Part shown: positions 8,658-17,272 of the stretch, piece after piece
Numbering within the stretch: the first letter of the stretch is position 1
Layout: the number at the start of each line of letters is the position of its first letter
Origin: Bdellovibrio sp.
GTDB taxonomy: Bacteria > Bdellovibrionota > Bacteriovoracia > Bacteriovoracales > Bacteriovoracaceae
Direction: 5' to 3'
Assembly (NCBI GenBank): GCA_016187935.1
Contig: JACPIU010000001.1
Coordinates: 26,574-90,573 of the forward strand
Length of the DNA: 64,000 nucleotides
The notes under the pieces: generated by a model
Databases searched by the model: none
Told to the model about the DNA's origin: nothing
Seen by the model: only the letters and a program-made list of their open reading frames with translations
Program-made: the position numbers and the translations under genes

Positions 8658-9454
8658 AGCGGCTCCTTTATGGCGGGTGAGAGATTGGGATGATCTGTTG
8701 CTAACATCTTTGCGGCCAAAGAAAGAAGGGCGTAATGAATGAGGTGCTGTCGTACCTCGATCGTGACAGGTGATTTTTGTTCAGTGATAATTTCTTGAAT
8801 CAGAGGTCGTAAGTTTTGGGCCTGTCCACCAGTTAAAATTATTTTATCGGGACAATATTGTCGAAACCATTGACTAAAAAAACCTTCCATCATTTTCCAT
8901 ACCCCGAGTCCCATAGCGTGAGGAGTTGTTTGGGGCAGTTCTTTTTTCCTTTGATAGAAGGACAAAAGTTGATCCAGTGAAAGCGCCGAGAGTTTTGCCC
9001 CTTGCTCGAAACTGCGGGCCAATAAATTCAGACCTGGGATAATGTGCCCGCCCTCAAATCCCTGTTCCGTTATCAAGTCGACGGTTGTGAATGTCCCACT
9101 ATCGATAAGCTGTACAGTTTTATTGGAAGGCCGATCTGTTATGGAGAAAAATTCATTGAATAATTCGTGGGCCTGGACCAGCCGATCGGAACCAAGTGTG
9201 GTGGCATAATGCACTGGCATGTTAAAGAACTGGCCTGCGGAAAAATAATCCATGGGTGAACGCAGATTTAATTCATTGGCAATTTCTGGAGACAAATGAG
9301 GACGAACTTCAGCGCAAATATTGATGGACCCATCAAGACGAGGACCTTGCAAGAATTGAGCAAGGGGCACGACTTGTTTCAATTCGTTATTTATAAATTC
9401 CCCCACGCATGGGTGGGAATTACCCAGATCAAGAGTGTAGATGGCAAATTTCAT
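8642..9454 (-). CDS. coaX: Type III pantothenate kinase
   Basis: A 270-residue ASKHA-fold kinase that phosphorylates pantothenate. Family motifs are slightly divergent but all in place: DLGNSH (usually DxGNT) at residues 9-14, GSDR near 89 and DSGTFTTVD near 118 (usually DAGTAxTxD), with GGHIIPG near 135. Replacement of the first Thr by Ser and DAGT by DSGT are conservative. The operon position between panB and coaBC supports the call strongly. It overlaps panB by 26 bases upstream and coaBC by 16 downstream. Confidence 0.88.
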   Translation of the reverse strand: MKFAIYTLDLGNSHPCVGEFINNELKQVVPLAQFLQGPRLDGSINICAEVRPHLSPEIANELNLRSPMDYFSAGQFFNMPVHYATTLGSDRLVQAHELFNEFFSITDRPSNKTVQLIDSGTFTTVDLITEQGFEGGHIIPGLNLLARSFEQGAKLSALSLDQLLSFYQRKKELPQTTPHAMGLGVWKMMEGFFSQWFRQYCPDKIILTGGQAQNLRPLIQEIITEQKSPVTIEVRQHLIHYALLSLAAKMLATDHPNLSPAIKEPLCPTF

Positions 9455-10277
9455 TATGTATTGTTGGAGTAGGTGGAAGGTTTAATGTCTCTAAATATTG
9501 TGTGATGGCCTCTTTTTTTAAACTATAAAAGTCAGCCACAGGTTGGCAAAATTTAGGCGGTCGGTTAGGTCCCATTTTGAGAAGATCATTAATCACCAGG
9601 ATTTGGCCATCAACACTTTGTCCAGCTCCAATGCCAATCGTTGGAACAGTGACGAGCGCAGTAATTTCTGCTGCGACATTTTTTTCAATGCATTCAAGGA
9701 CAATGGCAAAGACACCGGCCTTTTCCAAGGACTGGGCCTCTCGCAGAAGGCGTTCACGTGAGGCTTCGTTTTTACCGTGTTGATAGTGTCCCCCGAGTGC
9801 ATGAACAGATTGAGGAATGAGGCCAATGTGTCCCATGACGGGAACACCGGAATCGGTGATGCGTGAAATAATTTCTAGAACATGAGGGAAAGCACCTTCT
9901 AATTTGACAGCTTCGGCGCGACAAGTTTGGAAAAGGCGAAGACAGTTTTCAACACCTTGGTTAAATGTTGCGTAAGTTCCAAAGGGCATATCCATAATCA
10001 GAAATTTATCAGGGGCCCCACGCCGCACGGCCTTGCCAAAAATTTCCATCTCACCTAACTCAACGCTAATGGTGTGATCGTAACCTAAAATGACGTTACC
10101 CAGACTGTCACCGACTAAGATAATATCGAGATTGGTTTCGTTTAAGAGTTGGGCAGTTTGAAAATCATAGCAGGTGAGTGCGGAAATTTGCGGGCGAATA
10201 GGATTCTTTTTCCAGTTTCTCAGGTCTCTGGTTGTCAGCTTTTTAACCGTGCTGCTGATTGTGCTATAACTCGACAC
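9429..10277 (-). CDS. panB: 3-methyl-2-oxobutanoate hydroxymethyltransferase
   Basis: PanB makes ketopantoate from alpha-ketoisovalerate using methylene-tetrahydrofolate. The 282-residue protein has the barrel motifs ALTCYDFQTAQL near 33, VGDSLGNVILGYDHT near 56 (metal-binding Asp), DMPFGTY near 98, KLEGA near 125, GHIGLIPQSVHALGG near 150 and IGIGAG near 215. Its start lies inside the end of the KARI-like gene (14-base overlap). The product, ketopantoate, must be reduced before PanC can act. No panE-type gene lies in the window, which makes the upstream reductase the natural candidate. Confidence 0.95.
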   Translation of the reverse strand: MSSYSTISSTVKKLTTRDLRNWKKNPIRPQISALTCYDFQTAQLLNETNLDIILVGDSLGNVILGYDHTISVELGEMEIFGKAVRRGAPDKFLIMDMPFGTYATFNQGVENCLRLFQTCRAEAVKLEGAFPHVLEIISRITDSGVPVMGHIGLIPQSVHALGGHYQHGKNEASRERLLREAQSLEKAGVFAIVLECIEKNVAAEITALVTVPTIGIGAGQSVDGQILVINDLLKMGPNRPPKFCQPVADFYSLKKEAITQYLETLNLPPTPTIHNEICHLHS

Positions 10278-11232
10278 CTTTTTTCTCCATACGCTTGTGA
10301 ATCTGGGCCAGATTTGTCGCTGCCCAATCGGCAGTGATGCGTTGCCTTAGCGTCTCAAAGTCTTGCTCCACAATTTCTTTAAAAAATTCCCCGGACCAGA
10401 TGTCATCAGCTAGTGTATCTAGCTTGTGATGGAATGACTTGTCAAAAATGATGTGGCGCGCCTTCTCGCCGCCATAAAGGGCATTTGGGCTTATTAGGCG
10501 ATGAAAATTGTCTGGACCGAACTTAATCATGGCATCTGCAATAAGCTTAACTTCTCGCCAGCACTCTAAGTAGGCGACTTCTCGTGAGATCCCGCGTTCA
10601 ACCATCTTTTCGAAGACTATTCTGGCCCCGTAAGGCAAAAGTGAGCACAGGAGGGCCTGTTCAGAGAAGAGATCGGCGAGAGTTTCTTCGCGAAAGGTGC
10701 TTTTAAAGGGGCCTTGATTAATCCCCAATTCCTTGGCCAAAAAGAGTAGGAGGGTTTCCGCAGTCTTAGCATCCTGGAGATTATGGCCCTCCGTGGAATA
10801 CACCGCTGCCAAGGGTTCACGGGAAAGATAATTGGCCCTCACTTCACTGGCAATTGCTTTCGGGGCGAGCAGTAAATGAGACCAGTTTGGATAAACGGTT
10901 TTCCATGCATGTTGGGTATAGCTGACGCCATGGGCGTAAATGAAAGTCAGTGGTACATCTTCGGCCAGTTGAGCAAAAAATTTCAACATTTCTTCGTGAG
11001 TGTGATCGGGAATGAGCATGACAAAAATGTCATTAGGTTGGGGGTGCCATTCTTGCAAGAACATAATGGGAAGGTCGAGTTTTTGGGCCGCTTGAAGGGA
11101 GTTACTTTTCTCTCGGAATAATATTTTGAAGGTTAGCTTTTGGTCGCGCCAGTTTTGGGCCCAGGCCTTGCCTTGAGACCCGAGTCCCAGAATAAAAAGT
11201 CTTTTTTGATGAAGAGGATTGGGCATATACAT
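10264..11232 (-). CDS. Ketol-acid reductoisomerase-family protein, probable ketopantoate reductase
   Basis: First gene of the CoA operon, 322 residues, clearly an IlvC (KARI) homologue but divergent. The dinucleotide loop GLGSQGKAWAQN lies near 16-27, the AHG motif near 101 and APKAIASEVR near 124 (classical IlvC has APKGPGH). The metal ligands of the knotted domain appear kept: an Asp and Glu in ADLFSEQ near 188-194 and two Glu four apart in LECWREVKLI near 225. IlvC is known to reduce ketopantoate as a side activity in several bacteria. Here its place directly before panB and the missing panE imply that this copy is dedicated to pantoate synthesis. That role is inference; a branched-chain amino acid role is possible but no ilv gene is near. 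ATG 11232 is preceded by AAGG. Confidence 0.8.
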   Translation of the reverse strand: MYMPNPLHQKRLFILGLGSQGKAWAQNWRDQKLTFKILFREKSNSLQAAQKLDLPIMFLQEWHPQPNDIFVMLIPDHTHEEMLKFFAQLAEDVPLTFIYAHGVSYTQHAWKTVYPNWSHLLLAPKAIASEVRANYLSREPLAAVYSTEGHNLQDAKTAETLLLFLAKELGINQGPFKSTFREETLADLFSEQALLCSLLPYGARIVFEKMVERGISREVAYLECWREVKLIADAMIKFGPDNFHRLISPNALYGGEKARHIIFDKSFHHKLDTLADDIWSGEFFKEIVEQDFETLRQRITADWAATNLAQIHKRMEKKGVEL

Positions 11233-11283
11233 TGAGGTGCCTTATCTTGTAATTTTAGGGAAGCATAATCTTAGGAGGAGCAG

Positions 11284-12108
11284 TTGGCCACGACCGTCTA
11301 TCGCTATTTTGGCAATGAAATCGAAAAGATTGATCAATTTAATGCTTCATTTCTCTATGGTGATTTAATTTTTAGTACTTTTCGCGCCTTTGGGAGTCTG
11401 GTTCCATGGTGGAAGCATCATATTGAAAGGCTTAAATGCGGAGCTTCTTTTCTGCAGGTTCATCCAAATTGGAATCTGATTTTGCATGATTTAGAAGATG
11501 GCAAGTCTAAATTGGTGCAGCATTTTCATGCTCATGAATGGATTGGTCGACCCACTCTGAGAAAAAAAGAGAATGACTTACAGCTAATGTTCTTCGCTTG
11601 GGAGGTGCCAGCTCTACAACAATCATCGCAAAAGCTTGCAGTGGCGTTGTCAGAGAGGAAGCGGGTATTACCATCAGAAATAAAGGGTGGAGATTACATC
11701 ATTGAAAATCAAGGAAAGCAATGGGCGACCGAAATGGGCATGGATGATATTCTTTTTTGGCAGGGGTCAGAAAAAAAAATTAGCGAAACTAGCAGTAGTA
11801 ATGTCTTCTTTGTCGATGATCATGAAGAGATACTAACTCCCTCCACTGTTGATGGAAACTGTTTATCGGGAATTACCCGAAAGCAGGTGATTGCCATGGT
11901 AAAACGTTTAGGTCTTAAAGTGAGCGAGAGAGAAATTTGCTTAACAGAATTGGGTCATTTTCGGGAAGCATTTTTAACCAATTGTGGGCAATTCATTCGT
12001 CCAGTGGGACAGATTGATAATAGTTTTTTTTCCTCCGCACATGACAATTCCTTGACCAACAAGTTAAAGAAGGAATTAAATTTTTGTATCCATGGTAGCG
12101 ATGTGTAA
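11284..12108 (+). CDS. Class IV PLP aminotransferase/lyase (aminodeoxychorismate lyase-like)
   Basis: A 274-residue fold-type IV PLP enzyme. The usual landmarks are seen: an N-terminal FSTFRAFGSLVPWWKHHIERLK segment split around the active site entrance, a Lys-Gly-Gly segment near 138 as likely Schiff-base lysine, SETSSSNVFFV near 167 and GNCLSGITRKQVI near 193. Members include branched-chain transaminase, D-amino acid transaminase and PabC; the short length and SSNVFFV/GITR pattern fit PabC-like enzymes best, but this cannot be settled by eye. The start is TTG 11284, chosen because AGGAGGAG lies just before it. It begins a plus-strand operon with yacG and the phosphatase, and is divergent from the CoA operon. 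Confidence 0.8.
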   Translation: MATTVYRYFGNEIEKIDQFNASFLYGDLIFSTFRAFGSLVPWWKHHIERLKCGASFLQVHPNWNLILHDLEDGKSKLVQHFHAHEWIGRPTLRKKENDLQLMFFAWEVPALQQSSQKLAVALSERKRVLPSEIKGGDYIIENQGKQWATEMGMDDILFWQGSEKKISETSSSNVFFVDDHEEILTPSTVDGNCLSGITRKQVIAMVKRLGLKVSEREICLTELGHFREAFLTNCGQFIRPVGQIDNSFFSSAHDNSLTNKLKKELNFCIHGSDV

Positions 12109-12128
12109 TTTGGATGAGGAAATAAATT

Positions 12129-12335
12129 GTGATCAAGAAAGATTGGTGGGTGAAATGCCCAACGTGCGGTGAAAAATTTAAATATCATGATTCAGATTAT
12201 CGGCCTTTTTGCAGTGAAAGATGTCAGCTCATAGACTTAGGCCACTGGTTGGAAGGTGATTATGCCATACCATCTGAGGGTGAGAGTGGGGAAGAGGGAG
12301 AGAATAAGATAGATGAAGAGAATGGAGAGGAATAG
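12129..12335 (+). CDS. yacG: DNA gyrase inhibitor YacG-type zinc protein
   Basis: A 68-residue protein with a GTG start. The four-cysteine zinc site CPTCGEKF and FCSERCQLIDLGHWL is the YacG signature; in E. coli YacG binds GyrB and blocks gyrase. The C-terminal third is a very acidic tail (Glu, Gly, Asp), usual for the family in this region. It follows the aminotransferase by 20 bases and precedes the phosphatase by five, so it is co-transcribed. Confidence 0.9.
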   Translation: MIKKDWWVKCPTCGEKFKYHDSDYRPFCSERCQLIDLGHWLEGDYAIPSEGESGEEGENKIDEENGEE

Positions 12336-12340
12336 TTTTT

Positions 12341-13207
12341 ATGAGAAATACTTCGAGAAATGAAAATCGTGATCTAAAAATACTATGCAAAGAAGTTATT
12401 CAATGGGCCCAAGGGGCGGGGAAAATAACCAGACGCCATCAGCGAAAATTGGGTTCGCTGACAATTTCAAGGAAGGTTGCCCTCGGCGTTGTGTCCAATG
12501 CTGATTTGGCCAGTGAAGATTACTTGTTGAAAAAAATTCGCACGGTCTTCAAGCATGATAGTGTCCTTGCGGAAGAATCGAGTTATCAAAGCTATCGCAG
12601 CAAGACCGCTATTTTGAACAGTTTTGCAAAAAAGGAGTGGTGTTGGACGGTTGATCCATTGGATGGGACCACGAATTTTTTAAATGGCATGGATTATTAT
12701 TCTATCGCTATTGCCCTTTTGCATTTTGGCAAGCCAGTTCTTGGCGTAGTCTATCGTCCGAGTAATGGTGATTGTTTTTATGCTTATCAAGGCGGAGGTG
12801 CGTATTTTTCCAATTTGAAAGAAAAAAGACCGCCGATGCGCTTGAATCCAAACCCCAATTCAAAAAACATTCGCGATACCCTTTTGGTTACCGGATTTGC
12901 CGGTGAAAAAGGGCAAACTCTCTTGAGTGAATTTACCCATTTTAAAAAACTGGTCCAGACTGCTCGCGGGGTAAGACGTTTAGGGTCCGCTGCCCTTGAC
13001 CTATGTTATGTGTCCCGTGGCATATTCGATGGTTTTTGGGAATCCGGTCTCGGACCTTGGGATGTGGCCGCGGCCGGAATCATTTGCCTTGAAGCAGGGG
13101 TGAATGTTGCCGATTTTAAGGGGAATGAATTCTCACCCTTTCAGAGTTCCATTATCGCTGCTCGCCCACCCCTCTTTAAATCCTTATTTAAGTTCATAAA
13201 AAAATAG
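12341..13207 (+). CDS. Inositol monophosphatase family protein
   Basis: A 288-residue Mg-dependent sugar phosphatase. The metal site motifs are EES near residue 86, DPLDGTTNFLNG near 105-116 and GPWDVAAAGIICLEAG near 234. Substrates in the family include inositol-1-phosphate, fructose-1,6-bisphosphate and 3'-phosphoadenosine phosphate; sequence alone does not decide. The N-terminal 25 residues are Arg/Lys-rich and slightly longer than usual. The gene ends the aminotransferase-yacG operon. Confidence 0.88.
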   Translation: MRNTSRNENRDLKILCKEVIQWAQGAGKITRRHQRKLGSLTISRKVALGVVSNADLASEDYLLKKIRTVFKHDSVLAEESSYQSYRSKTAILNSFAKKEWCWTVDPLDGTTNFLNGMDYYSIAIALLHFGKPVLGVVYRPSNGDCFYAYQGGGAYFSNLKEKRPPMRLNPNPNSKNIRDTLLVTGFAGEKGQTLLSEFTHFKKLVQTARGVRRLGSAALDLCYVSRGIFDGFWESGLGPWDVAAAGIICLEAGVNVADFKGNEFSPFQSSIIAARPPLFKSLFKFIKK

Positions 13208-13355
13208 AAACCGTCGGATATTTTTTTTGTTTTGAATAATGTCTCTCCCTGTTGAGTAATTAGAATTTCGGTTATCATAGATATGAGTACTTATGAGTGC
13301 GGTTTGAACGCCTCATGCACAGCATGGCTTGGTCAATTACCATGGAGGGGTGACG

Positions 13356-14321
13356 GTGAACGAGATTTTTCGCTTATCCACAAATTTCACTGATGAAATT
13401 ATCGCTCTTGCTCTTGGGCTTACAGGTTTTTTGGGTTGTATAATAATCGTTTACTGGCTTTACTATCGTCGTAAATTTCATCAACTTTCACACCAAATTC
13501 CTGCATCAGTCATAAAAAACTACCTTGATTCTATCATTCAAAATTCCAGTGCCCTAAAATCTTCACTTTTTAGAGGCGGTGGCATGGACCTGCCTGAGGG
13601 AGTTCCTTCCATCGTACCCGTGAGTGGTTTGGGTAGCGGACCTGTCAATCTTGGGGCCAATGATGAAGCCATAGCACAAAAAAATGCCGAAATTTCTTCC
13701 TTACTTGCACGTGTAAAAGAAAAGGATCGGACGCTGGCAGATTTGGAAGCTCGGCTTAGTGATGCCCTTGCTGCCAGCAAGAGTGGAGGAGCATCCAACG
13801 AAGAGGTGCAACTACTTAAAAAAGAAGTGGCCCGTTTGCAAAAAGAATTGGCCGCAGCTTCTGCTTCAAGTGGTGGAGATGCGGTGATGAAAGCAGAGCT
13901 TGGCAAAGTGATGAAAGAGCGCGATGAATTAAAAGAGCGCTTGATGGAATATGAAATTATCGAAGAAGATTTGGCCAATTTGAAGAGATTACAACAGGAA
14001 AATGAGCAACTGAAAGCGACCATTGCCCAACTGAAAGGCGGGAAAGTTGAAATCCCTGCAGCACCGGCGGTCGCCGCAGCACCCGCTGCTCCCGCTCCTG
14101 AACCCACGCCGGAACCTGAACCTGAAGTTGAATTGGCACCTGAACCGGTGGCGGAACCAGAACCTCTTGCCGCCGCTCCGGTTGATGATGATTTACCTGC
14201 ACCTGCGGGCGATCAAAAGATTGCGGTTCCAGACAATTTACCAGAAGCTCCCGTAGCGGGAGAAAATGAACAGAAGTCAGCTGAAGAATTACTCAGTGAA
14301 TTTGAAAAAATGCTCGGATAA
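13356..14321 (+). CDS. Membrane-anchored coiled-coil protein with Pro/Ala/Glu-rich tail
   Basis: GTG 13356 is chosen because GGAGGGG lies five bases before it, giving 321 residues. One transmembrane segment lies near residues 15-35 (LALGLTGFLGCIIIVYWLYY) followed by YRRK, so the long remainder is probably cytoplasmic. A coiled coil covers roughly 105-225 (many Lys/Glu/Leu heptads), then a repetitive Ala-Pro-Glu linker (about 228-300), then a conserved-looking tip SAEELLSEFEKMLG. Such a spacer plus short C-terminal peptide suggests the tip docks onto a partner. No known family was recognised. It is followed after 17 bases by the HEAT-repeat gene. Confidence 0.75.
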   Translation: MNEIFRLSTNFTDEIIALALGLTGFLGCIIIVYWLYYRRKFHQLSHQIPASVIKNYLDSIIQNSSALKSSLFRGGGMDLPEGVPSIVPVSGLGSGPVNLGANDEAIAQKNAEISSLLARVKEKDRTLADLEARLSDALAASKSGGASNEEVQLLKKEVARLQKELAAASASSGGDAVMKAELGKVMKERDELKERLMEYEIIEEDLANLKRLQQENEQLKATIAQLKGGKVEIPAAPAVAAAPAAPAPEPTPEPEPEVELAPEPVAEPEPLAAAPVDDDLPAPAGDQKIAVPDNLPEAPVAGENEQKSAEELLSEFEKMLG

Positions 14322-14338
14322 GTTTTTTTTAGGAGTGT

Positions 14339-15205
14339 ATGATGAAGATGAGATGGTTATCAGCATATTCGATCTTATGTTTGGTTCTGGCGTCTCCATT
14401 GTGTCTTGCCAATCGGACACCGGCCAAGGCATCGCCATCAACGGTTAAGTCCAAAGAACTCTTAAACGAAAAAAAATCGACGCCGCTCAGTCCTTTGGCA
14501 GAGGCGGAGAGGAGAAAACAAACTGAAGAAATAACCAAACGACTTGCTACTAAATTTTTGGCCGGATTCAAGGACAAAAAGGAACTGGATGCCTTCAATA
14601 AAGAAGTGCAAAGTTATGCCGGACGGGCGGTCCCGGCCTTGATTGAAGTCATGAAGAGTGCAAAATACCCTGACAAGTCACGATGGCTGGCAACTTTTAT
14701 GTTAGGCCGTGCAATGGGAAAAAAAGCAGTTCCCTTTATTGCTAAATTTGCCGCTCACCCGTCATGGGTTATGCGACTTGCCTCTCTCAAAGTACTGCTG
14801 GCCTTAAAACAACATGAGATGGCCGATTTATATGCGCGCATGCTGAAAGATGATTCCATGATCGTTCGATCACAGGCCTTGGCCAATGTTCGTGATCTTA
14901 AGCTGATTAAACTTGCACCTAACGTTTGGTCAATGCTTTATGATAAGCGTAATTATTATGACGGCAAAAATGCGACTAAACGAAGCAGCATTATTAAGGA
15001 AGTGATTAGCGCTATTGGCGAATTGCGTTTTGAAAAAGCACGTGGACCACTGCTGACCATGATTCAAAAAGATAAATACAGTGATGTTTTTGACGAAATT
15101 AATAAATCCTTGGAAAAAATTACTGGTCAGGACGCTCCCAAAGGGGACCGTCAGGTAAAACGGCATTATTGGTCACGCTACGTGCTGGCACAGAAAACGA
15201 TCTAG
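14339..15205 (+). CDS. Exported HEAT-repeat-like protein
   Basis: A 288-residue protein with a signal peptide (MMKMRWLSAYSILCLVLASPLCLA) and AGGAG just before the ATG. The mature part has repeated alpha-helical pairs with the HEAT pattern, for example around residues 95-160 (SRWLATFMLGRAMGKKAVPFI, HPSWVMRLASLKVLLAL and DSMIVRSQALANVRDL as three units). It is likely a periplasmic scaffold. It is adjacent to the coiled-coil membrane protein and overlaps the convergent lipoprotein gene by four bases (CTAG). Confidence 0.75.
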   Translation: MMKMRWLSAYSILCLVLASPLCLANRTPAKASPSTVKSKELLNEKKSTPLSPLAEAERRKQTEEITKRLATKFLAGFKDKKELDAFNKEVQSYAGRAVPALIEVMKSAKYPDKSRWLATFMLGRAMGKKAVPFIAKFAAHPSWVMRLASLKVLLALKQHEMADLYARMLKDDSMIVRSQALANVRDLKLIKLAPNVWSMLYDKRNYYDGKNATKRSSIIKEVISAIGELRFEKARGPLLTMIQKDKYSDVFDEINKSLEKITGQDAPKGDRQVKRHYWSRYVLAQKTI

Positions 15206-15747
15206 AAAGAAGCCTCTTGCTCTTTGCTCTTGTTCTCTTCAATCTTTTTTAGTTTGTTATCAATCATTACAGTCCGCTCAATCCGATAAAGGATTGTTTC
15301 TTCTAGAATTTGATCGGAAGGAGTTACTTTCCAGCCGGTTAAGAAATCATGGTTCACCATCTGACGTTTAAAAACTGTGACTTTAGTAACTTCACGTGAT
15401 CCGCGAAAGCCTTTAATGACATTCACAATGACTTTAAAACGCGCAGATTTGACAGCGTCTGAAGAGCCAAAGGAGTCGGCAAAATTCAGTTCCAGTGTAT
15501 TATCTACCCAACGTGTTTTTATGATACCGGCCTCTTGATTTTGCAATTCAAGATCGTAACTTTTCATTACGGACAAGACAGCTTGCCAGGTTTGAGCATA
15601 ATCTGCTTTGAAAACCTTGGTGGGAATCTCTAATTCATCTGTCATATACTGGAAGTCACGATAGGAGGAACATCCAATAGCTAAACTTGCTAATGTGACC
15701 AGGGTAACTGCCAAATAGAGCTTCAGTTTACACTTTGCAAAATTCAT
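15202..15747 (-). CDS. Outer-membrane-type lipoprotein, BamC/NlpB-like repeat
   Basis: From ATG 15747 the protein has 181 residues. It begins with a 25-residue lipoprotein signal ending LASLAIGC. A GTG at 15777 would add ten residues but weaken the signal. The mature part contains one alpha/beta unit (FKADYAQTWQAVLSVMKSYDLELQNQEAGIIKTRW) that resembles the helix-grip repeat of BamC, found in many lipoproteins of this type. The C-terminus is Lys/Glu-rich. Function is unknown; a role in outer-membrane protein assembly is only a family-level guess. Confidence 0.7.
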   Translation of the reverse strand: MNFAKCKLKLYLAVTLVTLASLAIGCSSYRDFQYMTDELEIPTKVFKADYAQTWQAVLSVMKSYDLELQNQEAGIIKTRWVDNTLELNFADSFGSSDAVKSARFKVIVNVIKGFRGSREVTKVTVFKRQMVNHDFLTGWKVTPSDQILEETILYRIERTVMIDNKLKKIEENKSKEQEASF

Positions 15748-15824
15748 TGTATTTTCTTCACAGTTATTTGTGTTCACACTACTATCTTACCAGGCCTTGG
15801 GCCCATAAAAAAAGAAGAATTTTT

Positions 15825-16832
15825 ATGTCTGTTATGGCCAATGACTTGCTGTCTCTTATGCAAAATGTTCTTCAACTTGAAGCCTTGGCCTTATCCAAGG
15901 CCAGTGCTCGGCTCGGGCAAAAGCAAATAGCAGCTCTTTCTACAATGATTGATGGACTGATCCAACAAGATTCCCATGTGATTTTTTGTGGAGTGGGGAA
16001 GTCTGGGCATATTGCCATTAAGTTAGCAGCGACTTTTTGTTCCTTGGCCCGACCTGCCTTTTTTCTTCATCCAACCGAAGCTTTGCATGGTGATTTAGGA
16101 CGTGTGAGACCTCAAGATATTCTTGTTTTGATTTCTAAGTCTGGAACAACCGAAGAAATTCTCAAATTATTGCCATTCATCAATGTGCCAGTAGAGCATG
16201 TGATAGGGCTTTTGGGTGATGTGAATTCCCCCATCGCCAAAAAATGTCATGTTGTCTTGGATTGTTCCGTAGATAAAGAGGCCTGTTTGAATAACCAAGC
16301 TCCCACCACCAGTTCTACATTGGCCATGGCCATGGGAGATGCTCTGGCGGTACTTTATGAACACAAAGTCGGCCTCTCACGCGAGGGCTTCGCTCTTTCC
16401 CATCCTGGCGGCATTTTAGGCAAAATGTTAAGGATGAAAGTTCGTGATCTGATGAAGACATTGGAAGAATGTCCTGTGCTCACTTCGGGACATTGCCTGA
16501 AAGATGCTATTTTGGCCATGACGGAAAAAAATGTCGGAGGATTGGCCATCTTGGATGAGAAGTCTAAATTTGAAGGCATTTTAGTCGAAGGAGACATTAG
16601 ACGTACTTTTGCCAAGAGTGAGTTCGGTTTGGACACGAAATTATCGGTCTTAATGAATCGGAAACCGATTATGGTGGAGCCTGATGCCCTTGCCAGTTTT
16701 GCCCTAGAGTTAATGGAAAAAAGATCAGGACAGATTAGTGTATTACCCGTTATCGACCAAAATGGATATTTTCTTGGTCTTGTGCGCTTACATGATTTGG
16801 TAAAAGAAGGTTTTCAAATTCGTCAAAACTGA
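15825..16832 (+). CDS. kdsD: Arabinose-5-phosphate isomerase, KdsD/KpsF type
   Basis: KdsD converts ribulose-5-phosphate to arabinose-5-phosphate, the first step of KDO synthesis for lipopolysaccharide. I take ATG 15825, giving 335 residues, close to the family's usual 325-330. The SIS domain holds GVGKSGHIAIKLAATFCSLA near 51, HPTEALHGDLG near 80 and SKSGTTEEI near 103. Two CBS domains follow (about 205-265 and 270-330). The enzyme implies an LPS-bearing outer membrane. No other kds gene is adjacent. The 3' end overlaps the convergent CoA-binding protein gene by ten bases. Confidence 0.92.
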   Translation: MSVMANDLLSLMQNVLQLEALALSKASARLGQKQIAALSTMIDGLIQQDSHVIFCGVGKSGHIAIKLAATFCSLARPAFFLHPTEALHGDLGRVRPQDILVLISKSGTTEEILKLLPFINVPVEHVIGLLGDVNSPIAKKCHVVLDCSVDKEACLNNQAPTTSSTLAMAMGDALAVLYEHKVGLSREGFALSHPGGILGKMLRMKVRDLMKTLEECPVLTSGHCLKDAILAMTEKNVGGLAILDEKSKFEGILVEGDIRRTFAKSEFGLDTKLSVLMNRKPIMVEPDALASFALELMEKRSGQISVLPVIDQNGYFLGLVRLHDLVKEGFQIRQN

Positions 16833-17200
16833 CCAGTTTTGAGTAGTACTAATGTGCAAGCATTCTCAGTGGCAATGCCGTTTTTATTTAGAGTCTCAGT
16901 TAAAACAACATTTTCACTTCCAGGATTAAAAATAACTCGATTTGGTTTTAAATTGAGTAAATCCTTGGCCAATCCTGTACTTATGGAAGGATTAACATAG
17001 ATGGTGACAGTGTGAACTTTAATACCAGATTGCTTAATTATTTTGAGATCTTTAAAACATTTCACACCATCTATCTCGGGATGTTCCGGATGAACGGGGA
17101 GACAAGTATGCCCGTGCTCTGTTAACAACTTCAATGCCTGATAAGAATAGCGGTCAGGACGATTTGAAGCCCCGATAATAACCACATTCTCCTTTTCCAT
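16823..17200 (-). CDS. CoA-binding domain protein (YccU family)
   Basis: A single Rossmann-type CoA-binding domain of 125 residues: VVIIGASNRPDRYSYQALKLL at the start, PVHPEHPEIDG near 37, then TIYVNP near 67 and RVIFNPGSEN near 85. Members are small stand-alone proteins with no settled function. I use ATG 17200 with GAGG upstream; a GTG at 17215 would add five residues. The gene follows lnt by 72 bases on the same strand, so the two may share a transcript. Confidence 0.85.
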   Translation of the reverse strand: MEKENVVIIGASNRPDRYSYQALKLLTEHGHTCLPVHPEHPEIDGVKCFKDLKIIKQSGIKVHTVTIYVNPSISTGLAKDLLNLKPNRVIFNPGSENVVLTETLNKNGIATENACTLVLLKTGQF

Positions 17201-17272
17201 TTTGAGGCACCTCACAAAACTTAGCTTATAATTCTGAAGGGCATTTTATCATTAATCGGTCATGAGTGCCAA

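Noticed and set aside
13538-14107. 189-residue open frame on the minus strand opposite the coiled-coil gene
   Set aside because: It is Ser/Ala-rich antisense of the Glu/Lys/Ala coding region, with no ribosome-binding site and no family. The plus-strand gene has a clear start, membrane span and coiled coil.
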